Below, piece by piece: positions 11,506 to 22,806 of a DNA stretch of 64,000 nt. Source of the stretch: Reticulitermes speratus (Eukaryota > Arthropoda > Insecta > Blattodea > Rhinotermitidae); NCBI GenBank assembly GCA_021186555.1, contig JAJKFL010000039.1, positions 22,644,733 through 22,708,732 on the forward strand. The letters run 5' to 3'. The position numbers and the translations under genes are program-made. The notes beneath the pieces are model-generated. The model was not told the DNA's origin, made no database searches, and was given only the letters and a program-made list of their open reading frames with translations. The stretch's first letter is position 1, and the number at the start of each line of letters is the position of its first letter.

Positions 11506-12049
11506 ATATACACCCTTAGACATCAGCCTTATCGCTCGCTCTAAAGAATGTTTTCACCTAACGAGCCCTGGAGGTTAGGTGTTCTGTCCTAACTGAACAG
11601 AGTACGAACCCTTCCAGTTTCAGTGGTTATGTACCGCAACATTTAAGAAGACAGGCAGTTTACATGTAACATAACATTGAGGCGCGTTCGCCTAATTATT
11701 GTTGCCGAGGAAAAGCAATAAGTATTACATATTCTGAGTGTGTGTTTGTAGCCTTAGTTATCTAGCAAGCAGTGCGCATGCGCCGTACTGTAATGTCATC
11801 TATGGCCTGTCTGGCTCCAGCATATTTTTCCACATTATCTTCTAAACGGAACCATTAAAAAAAAAGTTATTAAATATAAAATGTGCGTTTTGCTTTATCT
11901 AGAACTGTTGTCTGAAATACCAGTATTTCTCATTCTAAGAACAACTAAGCGAGATATTATCACAAATATACATAGGTATTCATGTAAAGTCCCCGTTATT
12001 TTTGTCAGATCGTAATGAAACGCGCATTTTCTGGATTTTAGAAAAATAT

Positions 12050-12190
12050 TCAAATATCAAATTTCATGAAAATCCATCCAGTGGGAGCCGAGTTGTTCTA
12101 TGCGGACGGATAAACGGGCGGGCGGACAGACAGACATGATGAAGCTAATAGTCGCTTTCCGCAATTTTGGAAACGCGCCTAAAAAAGAAA
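12050..12190 (+). repeat. Dispersed repeat with gacagacagacat motif
   Basis: The segment aaatttcatgaaaatccatcc ... cggacagacagacatgatgaagctaat ... is matched by a diverged copy at 54190-54310. The class is unknown. It resembles the GACGGACG-ending arrays only in its end motif. Confidence 0.4.
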
Positions 12191-13481
12191 TTGCCTCACA
12201 CTAAGCCACCATAGAAATTTAAGGTAAACAGCATACCGGTATGTATCCAAATATACTGTATAAGATACGCTACCTGCGGTAGGAATGGTAGCCACCTCCT
12301 GCTTTAGACTGTATTTAGAAGAGTAAAACTTTACTCTTTTCAGTATAGGCAGTATAAAACACGGTTAGACCCAGATTAAGATTCTCTTAATGTTGTTGAA
12401 ACAGTACACGTGCTATGACAGAAAAAGGAAACAGCTAATTAAAATGACAACGTAATGTTTGTAAACACATTTGTTTCAGACCACAGTCAGTTAGAGAAGT
12501 CGATAAAATATCACTTCCTGGTAATTTAAATTACTCGGCATCTCGTGAGAAGCCAGATTTAATGAAAAGGTGTTAAAATGGACCAAACTTCTATTTCTTA
12601 ACAAAATATAACCAACTTTTTGTGTTTCGGAGAATTAAAATTATTGAGAAATCTTGGAATTCAAATATCAAAGGCCCTTGAGTTTTAGTTTTTCTTTATC
12701 GACATAAAGTTTCATTAAATCCGTTTGAAATTTAAAAGGCACCTTCAAAAAAATTCGTTCGAGGCACGGTGTTAGAACCTACTTTTAGCCTATTGTAGAG
12801 CAACCTGTAATTGCACAACGGCCAGTTGAAAAACCCCAAACCTTGCGAGGGTCGCAAAAGAATTGTTAACAGTAAAAGTCTTACTTTCTCGACAAAAATT
12901 CATTTTCTATTAAGCGAATAAGGGACTATAATTACTGCAGTAAATTTCATACAGTAATTATTTATAACTGCTTTTACAACTTACATTATTTTTAAAAATC
13001 AAAGAACGTTAGCGAGGAGCTTGCCACTGCTTTGTCGCTAATGATTTTTAGAGAAAAACATACATTGCTACTCTTCAAAATTATGACTGAAATACACTTG
13101 TACTGATTATTATTAGAACATATTTAAAAACTGGATATGTAAAGAGGATAGTGGAGCTTACCACTCCGTATTTTTCCTACTCCTTCCACTGAAAAATGTA
13201 TGTCTCCAACATAGGAACTACCCATGAAATAGGCAAGAGTTGTGTTACAACTTAAATGTTGTTTACTAAATGTAACCATGGATGCGAATTTCACCTAATC
13301 ACTTAAATTTCTCCTTTATTCTGTTGGGAGGGCATAAGTTAACTGTCTTGCACAACACTCGCGAGCTGCGTGTTGTTCATCGCTGCTTTACTTCATGCGA
13401 TATGTCTGTCAGCAGGGTTTATAACGTTGTTGCATTATTCCAGCCGCGACTTCGGAAACAGGATTTAAAATACAATTTTGC

Positions 13482-13640
13482 CAGTGCGCTCAGGATAGGG
13501 ACAGGTGGCGGGCTCTTGTGAGTGCGGTAATAAACCTTCGGGTTCCATAAAACGCGGGGAATTTCTTGACTAGCTGACGACCTGTTAGCTTCTCAAGAAG
13601 GACTCTGCTCCATGGAGTTATAGTTATTATGCCAGTGCAG
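13482..13640 (+). mobile_element. LINE family A, 3' end
   Basis: The sequence corresponds to the last codons of the family A reverse transcriptase (QDRDRWR-like, then NLRVP) and its 3' UTR. The landmarks are gaaccttcgggttccataaa-like text, then gaatttcttgac, agcttctcaagaaggactc and ccatggagtta. It is heavily 5'-truncated. The same end is seen at 39250, 40752 and 49155. Confidence 0.75.
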
Positions 13641-13724
13641 AAATGTAAGGTCGAAATTGCATTTTGCATTATGTCATTGCCTGGAATTTTGGAAAGGTCT
13701 ATGCGTTGCGACAGAAACTTCTGA

Positions 13725-13985
13725 AACAAGAACATACAGACATCGTGTTCTGGGGTTCCCGGGTTCAAATCTCGGCCCGGATGTCGGTCATCCTGCTCGA
13801 GGCTCTCTCGTGATATCCTCCATACCTCCACGCAAATACTGAAATGGCACGTCATGCGAAGTGACGATCGCTTCTTCCGACGTCCTTTCCAATTCGCTAT
13901 TCACTAATATTGCTACTACTCAGCACTAAACCTGTTTAGCCTGACAGCGTCGTTAAATAAATCACAACTAAATAAAATGAATGGC
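13725..13985 (+). mobile_element. tRNA-derived SINE (family S6)
   Basis: A B-box-like gggttcaaatctc at 13761 is followed by about 200 bp ending in acagcgtcgttaaataaa. The end motif acagYgtcgYtaaa is also the end of the SINE at 26716, suggesting a shared 3' tail. The A box is not clear, and the left edge is uncertain. Confidence 0.5.
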
Positions 13986-16150
13986 GATAGGCATGAGGAG
14001 AGAACGAATCCCTTGGTATTGCGGCCTCTAATTGATCTAGCCCCTACCAGGCCCTGACGAGGAATATGATGATAGATGAATAGGCTGCATGTTGACAGCC
14101 AGAGTCAGACCCCAGTGTCTGCAGAGAAAGCCGGAAAGCATCTGTAGTCACAAAGTTGTTTTATTCCTAGCAACAATTTATGGCAGAGCACGCACAAAAA
14201 CATTTCCATTAGATTCATATCTTACTGCACAAAAAAGAAAAAAATTAGCCTTTTATGGATGGAATTGTGAAGCCCCATTATCTTTATCCCGGTGGGACAG
14301 GCAATGAACCTTCGGTAGCTTACAAGAGACCAGAATGCACGCAGTTTTATGCAGAATGCATGTGCAATTGACTCCCAGAGTGTGTTATACGCTGTATACA
14401 GGCACAAAAAAAGGACGCTAGTTCCAAGAACAGATCTCCATGATTTTCTATTTGGAAGATAATTACAAATCAAAATCGCATTTACGAAAATTATGAACAA
14501 ATAAATACAGGAATTCTTTTTTATCTTTTTTTTATAATTATGTAGTTTCTTCTGGTTCAGCAATTTCTGTTAAAGTAACTTTGTCATTTCATCTGCTAAC
14601 CAAAAATGTAATGTTCAAAATATATACATGTATGTATAAATTACCATTCTATCCGTCTCGTGTGGGCGAAATACTTCGTCTCTCAGCCCAAAGAAGTATA
14701 CAAACTGCAGGATTCTTAGACGGAGGTGCCAGGGAATATTTGATGAAGGCTGAAGAAAACGGTATAACGAGGCAATTCATAATTTTCACTGTTCTTCAAA
14801 TTGTGTTCGAGTATTAAAATCGGGGGCAGAGCGCGTAGTACGTAGGGGAGAAAAATCTAGCAGCAAGAAGAAGACTCCTTCTTGAGAAGTACGAGTCGCA
14901 CAACTTGTCAAGGAATTTCCTTCCGTTTATGGAATCAAAATGTTCATTGCCGTGTTTACAAGAACCTCCCACTGTGCCGTATGTCAACCAGAACAGTCCA
15001 CTCCACAGACTCATACTATATTCACTTAATATGCTTTTTAATATTATCCTCCTACAGGCCTAGTTCTGCTAAGTAATCTCCACGTTTTCCACCTAAACTT
15101 GCGTAAAAATTTTTTATACCTCCTTCGGATGCTAAACTCCCAGCTCATCGACTCCGGTCTTATTTGATCATCCTAATGAAATTAGGTTCCACGTGCTGGC
15201 CTCTCAAGGCAGGAAGGCGATCCACGGGTTGCGGATGCAAGGATGGTCAATTGGTGTGCTCAGTCCTGATCCCAGTGAGAGGGTCGAAAAAATCGCTAAC
15301 AAAGCTGCGGTTCTTCATTTATGCCGGGGATTGTGCGTCGGGCTAATACCCTTGCCACGGAAAAAAGCAAATATTACGAGACCAAACAATGAGAAAGCTG
15401 GACAGGCGGTCAAACTCTACGAGGGTTGTGGCGCCATAATGTAAGCAAACAGTGAAATAACACTAGGTGAAGAAGACAGCGAAAATGCAGCGAAAAAAGG
15501 CAAAGCGAAATAGTAAACAAAAAAAATTTTACATACGCCATGTTTTCAAAAACTGAACCTCAAACGGAGAAAGAAAGAAGGAAACAAGCAAAATAAATTT
15601 GGTCTTGGGGGTCTGCTATGTGTTTTTTAAGTGTGTTATGCAAAGACACCGTCAGTTACTAAGGCCTTAGTCTTCAAAATATCTCATCCGTGAATGGGCG
15701 TTGCTTGACTGCGTGCTTGCTTGTGCGGGATGGTGGTTTTCACAGATTCGTCACTTATCTACAAGTCACGGCGTCATTTCCTTTATACTGTGTGTGTAAC
15801 GGAAGAGTCCTCGAGAGGTCTAGTTCTTTTCCAGTCTTGTGAACTGAGTGGAAGAGGAAGACAAAAGCTATGTGTATGGGAAATTATTTCGGTTTATCAA
15901 TTCATCAATACAGCTGGCAACTTTTAGACTCCCCTCACACCATGGTCGCGTGATTTGTTCCTTAATATATTCACTTTTACGGCCTAATTGGTAAATGGCA
16001 GGATGCATTCTCGCGAAATCCGTTAAATATTAACCAAAATATAATTAAGGGCTTTATATTCAATTGTTGAAAATTAGCCTCTTTATACCATCAGATCTGC
16101 CTGGCAAGCAAAGGCGTCTGGAAGGCAAGAGGAGCAACAACCGATCAGTT

Positions 16151-16257
16151 GTAACGCATGCGTGATTCCGTGAAATTCACGCGCGTGATATTTTACACAC
16201 CACAACCATACAGTACATACCAGTACATTTTTGCGTGATCACGGAATAACGCATTAC
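16151..16257. repeat. Small inverted repeat, possible MITE
   Basis: gtaacgcatgcgtgattccg faces cacggaataacgcattac across about 65 bp. There is no coding sequence, and no target duplication could be settled. Confidence 0.35.
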
Positions 16258-16354
16258 GTTTCACGCACTCACGGATGGGTGGTTCTTAAAAACCAAGGCT
16301 GAATATCATATACTGTCGGTGACGAGTGATTGAGTAGGGAGCGTTGGTCGTGAA

Positions 16355-16483
16355 ATGACACTGACAGGGGAAAACCGAAGTACACTCAGATCGAAACCTG
16401 TCCAAGTGCCGCTTTGTACACCTTTGTAAGCCTCTGGGCTGAGAAGACGAAGGCTAATCTCTGAGCCATGATACGGCCAATGG
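16355..16483 (-). mobile_element. Diverged SINE (family S5)
   Basis: It aligns in order with the SINE at 48443-48716: a ggggaaaaccgaagta block, then ccaagtgccgctttgt, then tctgagccatgatacggcc. The head is on the right, so the element is on the minus strand. Confidence 0.5.
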
Positions 16484-17090
16484 TATGTGTTAGAAAATGA
16501 AGGTCAAAAGGGGTCTCCTCTCGGATTCAGTCTAACATATTCAGGTAGGCCTATTATAAGAGTCCAATGCATGGGTCCGACTGTTTTAAAATTTAAAAAA
16601 ATATATAATTGAACTGTTGGAAATGTATATGCTAACTAATATGACTCGCAAAGGATACACGTTTGTTCGAGCATGTTCCATGTGCATGTGAGTCACTGTT
16701 TAGTTACAATTATTACCGACCTTCCTTTTTAATTCCACTGAGGCGACCGCTCTTTTTATTTCGTAAGATGGACTCGACAACAAATTTCCCTGGAGAGAAT
16801 TGTGTCTGTTTCATATATCCTAATATGTTGGATATAGGTCCAGTGGGGACATTGAATATCATGCAATTCGCATAGTGATCCTAGGCTTCGATATTGATAT
16901 GCGTCATTCAATAACTTAAATCTGTGTACTACGCGAAACAACATGTCATCATGCACGTGAAATACGTTAATGAGGTCGCCAGATGTAGTCACTGTTCGAC
17001 TTACTCTACTGACGTACAGTAATTTGTAGCTGAGCTTTTCCTAGTAAATTTCACACTGTTATCACCGTGCATTTCTATGAATCAAATTAG

Positions 17091-17801
17091 AATAAAAAGA
17101 CCGACAAATGCACTATTTAACTACTTTAATGTAGTGTCCTTGTATCACCCTACACGTGTTTCGAACTCAAAGTCCATCATCATGGGGTCTCAGTATTAAA
17201 ATTACTAAAACAAGCTCATATTAACACAAATGTACATCACTCGTATACCGCTATTGTGGTAGAGTTATCTTGATAAAATTATAGAACATAAATATGTCTA
17301 TATTTGGTTAAAACTTTATTAAAATTTTTAAGACGTGAATATGAAGTCCACTGGTACGGAACTACTGGCTTTCGTGGATTGTGTATTCTTACGTTGTGTG
17401 GGCTTGTAATGCGGTGCTGCTTGTGCTATCTATATGTTACGGAGTGTGTGAGGAGATAGCACAAACAGCACCGCATTACAAGCCCACACAACGTAAGAAT
17501 ACACAATCCACGAAAGCCAGTAGTTCCGTACCAGTGGACTTCATATTCACGTCTTAAAAATTTTAATAAAGTTTTAACCAAATATAGACATATTTATGTT
17601 CTATAATTTTATCAAGATAACTCTACCACAATAGCGGTATACGAGTGATGTACATTTGTGTCAATATGAGCTTGTTTTAGTAGTTTTAATACTGAGACCC
17701 CATGATGATGGACTTTGAGTCCGAAACACGTGTAGGGTGATACAAGGACACTACATTAAAGTAGTTAAATAGTGCATTTGTCGGTCTTTTTATTCTAATT
17801 T
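17091..17801. mobile_element. Near-perfect 0.7-kb palindrome (foldback element) with a hammerhead-like motif in each arm
   Basis: The left arm 17091-17431 and right arm 17454-17801 are reverse complements with only a handful of differences over about 340 bp. They are separated by a 22-base spacer, so the whole unit could fold into one hairpin. Each arm carries, from the centre outwards, a short open frame ending in SVPVDFIFTS and a stop, an AT-rich stretch, and a hammerhead-like motif (17147-17192 minus, 17697-17738 plus). A 12-bp direct repeat ttttcctagtaa flanks it at 17037 and 17801, but 38 bp of non-palindromic sequence separates the left copy from the arm. The high arm identity argues for recent formation. 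I infer an inverted duplication of a Penelope-like 3' end. Confidence 0.7.
17697..17738 (+). ncRNA. Hammerhead-like motif, right arm of the foldback
   Basis: The order is helix I ACCC (17697-17700), a core reading CATGATGA where CTGATGA is expected, helix II GGACT/AGTCC with loop TTG, GAAA (17723-17726), a self-complementary ACACGTGT for helix III, cleavage triplet GTA, and GGGT (17735-17738) pairing with ACCC. The core departs from consensus. A mirrored copy lies at 17147-17192 on the minus strand. Confidence 0.5.
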
Positions 17802-17854
17802 TCCTAGTAAGTTTGATTCGGATCCAGGCGTGCTTACCTTTATACAAATACATA

Positions 17855-18136
17855 TATAATAATAACCATGGCTCGACAGCCCTATATGGGCCTGGGCCTC
17901 CTCTTTCCGAGGTTACGTGGTCTGCGCATTTGTCTGGCAGACAGTCAGGAGACTTGGGTGAGAAATGCCCGTAAGGTTCTTTTACATGCCGTACATCTAC
18001 GACATGGGACCGACGGCTTTACTTCCCCTCCGAAGGAAGTGGTGCTCCGGATTTTTATCACCCTTAAAAATCCATCGACCTCGGTCGGGATCGAACCCGC
18101 GAACCTTGGGTCCAGTGGCGAGCATACAAATACGAC
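17855..18136 (-). mobile_element. SINE (family S3) with shared 3' tail
   Basis: The element is flanked by a 14-bp direct repeat tatacaaatacata (17841-17854 and 18137-18150). On the minus strand it has a perfect B box (gggttcgatcccg) near its start and ends ...gggctgtcgagccat. The 3' tail (about 50 bp, read on plus as atggctcgacagcc ... gaggtt) is shared with the otherwise different SINEs at 43000 and 44885. The head is shorter than a full tRNA, so it is probably slightly 5'-truncated. Confidence 0.75.
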
Positions 18137-18321
18137 TATACAAATACATAGATCACATTATTCATTTTCAGAGTGTTTAGAATCCACCCGCAAGTTAAGA
18201 GGCGGCCCTCTAGCCGTTCTCAGACAGCAAGGACATCATGACCCAGCACATGTTTTTACTGCACATTTTCTGACGGTTTGAAATTCAAAATTGTGCAGCT
18301 GCAGCGATAAAACAGTCTCGC

Positions 18322-18580
18322 TTGGAACACCGGTACTCATTGATAAGAGACTAGATGGACTCCAGAGACAGTCTGGGCGCTTTGAAAAAATTATCTATCC
18401 CTGTCGGAAATTTGCCACCCAGCCTCTATTTAGTGGGTTACCAGGGTTCTTTCCCGGGGGTGATGTGGCTGGGACGTGAAATTAACCACTCACCTCCATC
18501 TAGCGCCGACGTTAAGAATGAGTGGAGCTGTACCCCTCCTCTAATTATATGCCTTCACTGCGTGTCCAGGGATAACTTTA
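18322..18580. mobile_element. Two opposed fragments of SINE family S1
   Basis: 18322-18415 matches the middle of family S1 in minus orientation (ccggtactcattg ... gagactagatgg). 18430-18580 matches the family's 3' half in plus orientation (ccatctagcgccgacgtta, gagctgtac). The pair may result from two insertions or from an inversion during insertion. Confidence 0.5.
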
Positions 18581-19383
18581 TTACCTTTTTTTCAACTTGA
18601 TAAACAACTGAACTACTACACCGACCACGCAAAACAGGCTCCACTGATTCTGTTTAAGATGTGTTAAAAAAGATGAATGAAAACCAAATCGCGTGTATGT
18701 GTATTTATTTCACAAACAGCTCGATTAAATGTTTAGTGAGCGCACATTCATCCCTCCAACAGTCTCATGTGTTGGAAGATTAAGCCGTGGATAAGTATGT
18801 TCGGGTACAGAGTGAGCAGAGGTGGAGTATTGCGAATTGAGGTCGTTATTACTGGTCATATTATCCCGATAAAACAGGGGCTAGAAATGAAGCACGTTGT
18901 TCACTGTAGAGCTTACGTTACTATTTAATGATGGCGCAACTTCAAACCCTGAAACAATTTCATGAGTGGGAATACTGAAGGGTTTTGATAAATTCGTCGT
19001 GTATTCTAGAGTACATAGTACGAAATAATAGGTGCCAAAGTTAGTACAATTTAAACAACTTTCGAAGCAGAAGGTTATTAAGCCTGCTAGCGTTTAAAAA
19101 ATGTGTATAGATTTTGTGCTTGGGTTATTAAACGGAAGAGCCTCTATACGTATTTAGAACCTCATGTACGTGTTTATCTTCTTTAATATGTAATCGTCGA
19201 ATGGCGTAATAACTGTTAAAGATAAAATTTTATAAATGACGCGAGAGAAAGCGATTGTGATCTACTTTATGTAAATATAATTGATATTAACTGGAGGGGC
19301 TTGGAAAGTCCCAAAAATATTTCCCTCTCTCTGAGCCATGAATTTTACCATAGAACCGTCGAAACTGAAGCAGGAGAGCCCAT

Positions 19384-19669
19384 AAAGTGAAGTAAAATTC
19401 ACCCTAGAACAGGCCATGAAGGCCAAGAGGGGGAGTAGAAGTATAGCTCTACTCTTTCTTTAACCTCGGCGTTAGATGGGGGTGGGTGGTCAACGCCACG
19501 CCTCGGCCGCTTTACACCCGGTAATGACCCGGTACCCATTGTACAGGAGACTGGATAGGCCCAGGGCCGGTCTGGACGGGTGCTGAAAATTTCGCCCCTA
19601 CCGGGATTCGATTCCCGGACCGTCCAGCTCGTAGCGAGTCGCTATACCGACTACGCTATCCCGGTCCAC
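19384..19669 (-). mobile_element. Full-length SINE, family S1 (tRNA-derived)
   Basis: It is flanked by a perfect 15-bp target duplication agcaggagagcccat (19369-19383 and 19670-19684). On the minus strand the head carries an A box tagcgtagtcgg and a B box gggaatcgaatccc at tRNA spacing. About 200 bp of unrelated body follows, ending near aattttactt. It is the best-preserved reference copy of the family in this window. It would be made by RNA polymerase III and mobilised by a LINE. Confidence 0.85.
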
Positions 19670-20596
19670 AGCAGGAGAGCCCATCAAATCAAAATAACGC
19701 GAATAACACATAACGTTTGCTAACAGTAGGCTATGTCATGCACATCCTTACTGCCCTTCAGTAGCCGACAGATTAGTCGGGAAGGAGAAAGTGTTGTGAA
19801 GTCCTACTCTTCTTTCTATCGGGTAGCTGTAGGCCGAACGTTCTTGTAATTGCAGTAATTCGATAGTAGTATCGATAAGCAGAACACGTGTCCTTATCGA
19901 AGCGAGCTGAACACACGTAATCTTCTTATGTTCTTTATCATCCGAAAACGTTTGGAGCATATGGCAGTGATTGTTGCCAGAATTAGCCTCTGCAAATCGA
20001 TAAGACGAATTACACTATCAAAGCTATTGGCGTGTTCCAAAACTATGGAAAATGACACGTAAAGTCCAAACTTTTAGGAGTGTTCACATAGTTACGAAAA
20101 GTGCCTACTACCTTCGTCATGTTCGTCCGTCTGTCTGTCCACATGTATCAGCGCGGTTCGCACTCGACGGATATCCATAAAATTTGGTACTGAGGGCTGT
20201 CGTGAAAACCTGTCCATGAATTTCAAATTTGGCTAAAATCGGAAAAAAAATATCGGACACTTTACACAAAGACCTACGTGTGTCGTATTGTTGCAGACGA
20301 CGTTAAATTGTCATAAAAGCGCTGTCTTCGATTGGTATGGCATCAGGCCGAGAAGTTACGAGTATTAGGCGAAAGCACCACAATGTTACGTTATACGTTG
20401 TACGTACAGATTTACAATAGCAACACAATCTTATCATAATATTCTCGACGACCAGGCATGTGACTATTTTAAAAACTTTTCAATTGCATCTTAATTGTTC
20501 CAGATACACAAAATATTCATAAGCAAATAACTCTACCGCGTTTATCTATAATGCAGCTTCAGTCGTTTGTGTCAAAACCCCATATCTCGTTTAACT

Positions 20597-20845
20597 AGGT
20601 AATAGTTGTCCCTGTGAAAGTCATAAAGCCATACGGGGGAGTGGAGGCAAGATCCACTCTATCTTAATTTCAAGTACTAGTTGGGGTGGGCGGTAAGCTT
20701 CACAGCCCAGCCCCTTTTCCTCGTAGAAGGACCCCTGGTACACACTGGATAGGAGCTTGGGTGGGCCCAGAGCCAGTGTGAACATTTTGGAACATAAATA
20801 CGTATCATGCCATTGTCGATCGTTCAGCCCGTAACTTGCACATTA
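20597..20845 (-). mobile_element. Diverged SINE, family S1
   Basis: Ordered matches to the copy at 19384 include gtccctgtgaaagtcataaagccat, gggggagtgga, ttggggtgggcggt, tggtacacactggatagga and cccagagccagtgtg. The tRNA-like head is poorly preserved. Confidence 0.6.
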
Positions 20846-21194
20846 CAACGGCGGTTCCAGATGCTTTTTTTACATAAATTAAAAGGAGTTTCTTCGTAAC
20901 ATGGCGTTTTCTTCTTCCCCTTTCCCTATTTCCTCATCCCGCTTCTAGTTCTTCAACTATTATTGTTTCTTATCGTTTGTCTGCCCCTGTTCGGCACTAC
21001 GTCTGAAGTAACGGATCTTAGGCACGATGCCGAGCTCCTTAGATTGTTTATAGGTCTGCACCTACGTAGGAGTACACAGGATGAAACGACTGCAAATGGT
21101 GTACACCGTGACGCAGCACACAGACTTTTACCAAGGCAATCTGTACTTTCAAATTGTCATACCTTTCTTACGTACACGCGCAAGTATAATTTCA

Positions 21195-21772
21195 TTCACG
21201 CCAAAAAGAAAAGTGCGGCCTTCCCTATAACCATTTTCACAAAACTAAAATATGCTCACTAGCATTAGGTGCAGACCTCATACACGGTATTTCACCCACA
21301 TCGGACAAAAAATGTGGAAAGTAAGGCTAGAAGTCCATTTACGCCTCTAAGTAAAGCGTGGCTTTCACTTTACCTGTTGTTTCTAAACTCGAAATTATTT
21401 AACAGAGATTTGTACACATTTTCTGTACCGAATTGTTTCGTATTCGGACAAAAATATAGAAAATAAGTCCATTTGCGCCCTTAAATAAAGCAAGGCTTTC
21501 ACTATAAACCGATTTTCACTAAACTCACAATTACTCAAAGGCATACATGGATATGTCCCATACCGATTTTCACTTAAATCGGTCAAGAAATATGAAAAAT
21601 AAGGCAGAAATTTATTTAGGCCCTTAATTATGCCGTACTGTCACTGAGCCAGCTGTCACGAAAGTAATGCTAGTTCGATAATTTTCGGACAAAAACACTA
21701 TAACGAATAGAATAAAAAATTCGGTAACATTTTAGTCGCAGATACTAGGTCATGGACGGACGGACGGACGTG
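21195..21772 (+). repeat. Degenerate tandem array, second copy (about 140-bp period)
   Basis: It has the same phrase order as the array at 8160: gtgcggccttccct, attttcac, accgaattg, atcggacaaaaa, catttacgcc. The four units are spaced about 130-145 bp apart and end at catggacggacggacg. The two arrays differ at many positions, so both are old. Confidence 0.6.
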
Positions 21773-22503
21773 GTCTCCACAACGGCATTCTGGTTTTACC
21801 TTGCAAAGAAAGCCTAAAACGATTACTTGCACGTCTCAAGCGATTCCAGTGCTGGAGTGGCCCAGCGCCGCATACACGTAAGGGCCTCAGAAGCCGTGGT
21901 CCATGTTACCGCTACTCTGTACTCTGCTCTCCGTTGGTTAAAATAAGAAGACAAATCAATAAAAGAGAAACTATTTAGTCTCTTTCTAAACAATGTGTTA
22001 CAATCACACACCACCTACTGAAAGGCACTATTTACTTTAGCGGCGGCCATAGCAGTCGAAGCTTGAGCTGATTACCGTTGCTGTCAGATCTACACCACCT
22101 AAGGTGGAATCAACGAACTAGGGCAGTGTAAACTAACAGTGAGCAGAACTTACATAAACACAAATGTGCAGGACAACAATGCATTTACACAGACACATGG
22201 ATTTTATGTTATACGATAAAGAGCACAACAGTTAAAAGACATTTTGGTATGGACACATCTAAGGCAAAGAATTGTCATTTGCTGGGGAGCACAGCCTGAG
22301 CCTCGCTGCCAAATCCCATGTCTGGCAACGTTGCGTTTTACTTCAAGCTTCAATTGCTGTGACCGGAGCTGTAACATAAAACGTAAAGCACCGATCCCTT
22401 CGAATCTGACGGATCTGAGTAAAGCTTTTGCAGAATACAAATTCTGGTGTGCGCAGAAGGTTAACCTGAAGAAGGAACGCCATTCTCAATTGCAGTCACT
22501 TAC

Positions 22504-22806
22504 CCTGAGGATACGATAGGGGCTGTCAGTGAGGAGACAGATGTCGCCGTTAATTGTCTTCGGGTCCAAATTGACGCTGGGCGCTACAGCAAGTGGTGCT
22601 GCTGGGTGTAAGGAATGTCGACGACGATTTGGCGACAGGTTGAACCGCTCCTTTCGGCTCTCGATTGTGATGACGGGAGTAGAAAATGTGGTGTGCTTTA
22701 CCGAGCCTTCGTCTGAACAGCATCTGTCCATCCCACAGTCGGCTACCTTAGGCTTCCGCACTTGCTGATACTGTTGCCTTTTGCGGAGCAGTTCCCACAT
22801 CCGACC
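22504..22806 (-). CDS. TrpA1: TrpA1 exon 3: N-terminal extension
   Basis: The 303-nt exon is phase 0 at both ends. On the minus strand it follows a GTTACAG acceptor (22807-22809) and ends ATCCTCAGG before a consensus GTAAGT donor. It encodes 101 residues starting GRMWELLRKRQQ, with a basic patch (ESRKERFNLSPNRRRHSL) and a C-terminal DSPYRILR. That end joins exactly to AAESGN of exon 4 to read YRILRAAESGN. The join and phase are the main reasons for assigning it to TrpA1. I do not recognise a domain in the exon itself; it is cytoplasmic, hydrophilic and probably disordered. If exon 2 were not used, translation could begin at its own Met (22800). Confidence 0.75.

Larger units (their letters stand above)
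876..22503 (-). other. TrpA1 intron 3 (about 21.6 kb), repeat-filled
   Basis: This span joins exon 3 (donor GTAAGT at 22503) to exon 4 (acceptor TTGCAG at 876). Both boundaries are phase 0. It carries no further exon that I can recognise. Its recognisable contents are mobile-element remnants listed separately. The stretches 1140-3000, 3100-4000, 5750-7600, 14000-16100 and 21800-22500 show nothing beyond AT-rich unique-looking sequence. Confidence 0.7.

Noticed and set aside
15164-15444. Overlapping open frames near 15.2-15.4 kb
   Set aside because: Slightly GC-richer, but no family resemblance and no splice-bounded structure.
19590-19669. tRNA genes at SINE heads (also 34659, 43180, 45070, 63190)
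   Set aside because: A and B boxes are present, but cloverleaf pairing is incomplete and each is joined to a SINE body with target duplications.
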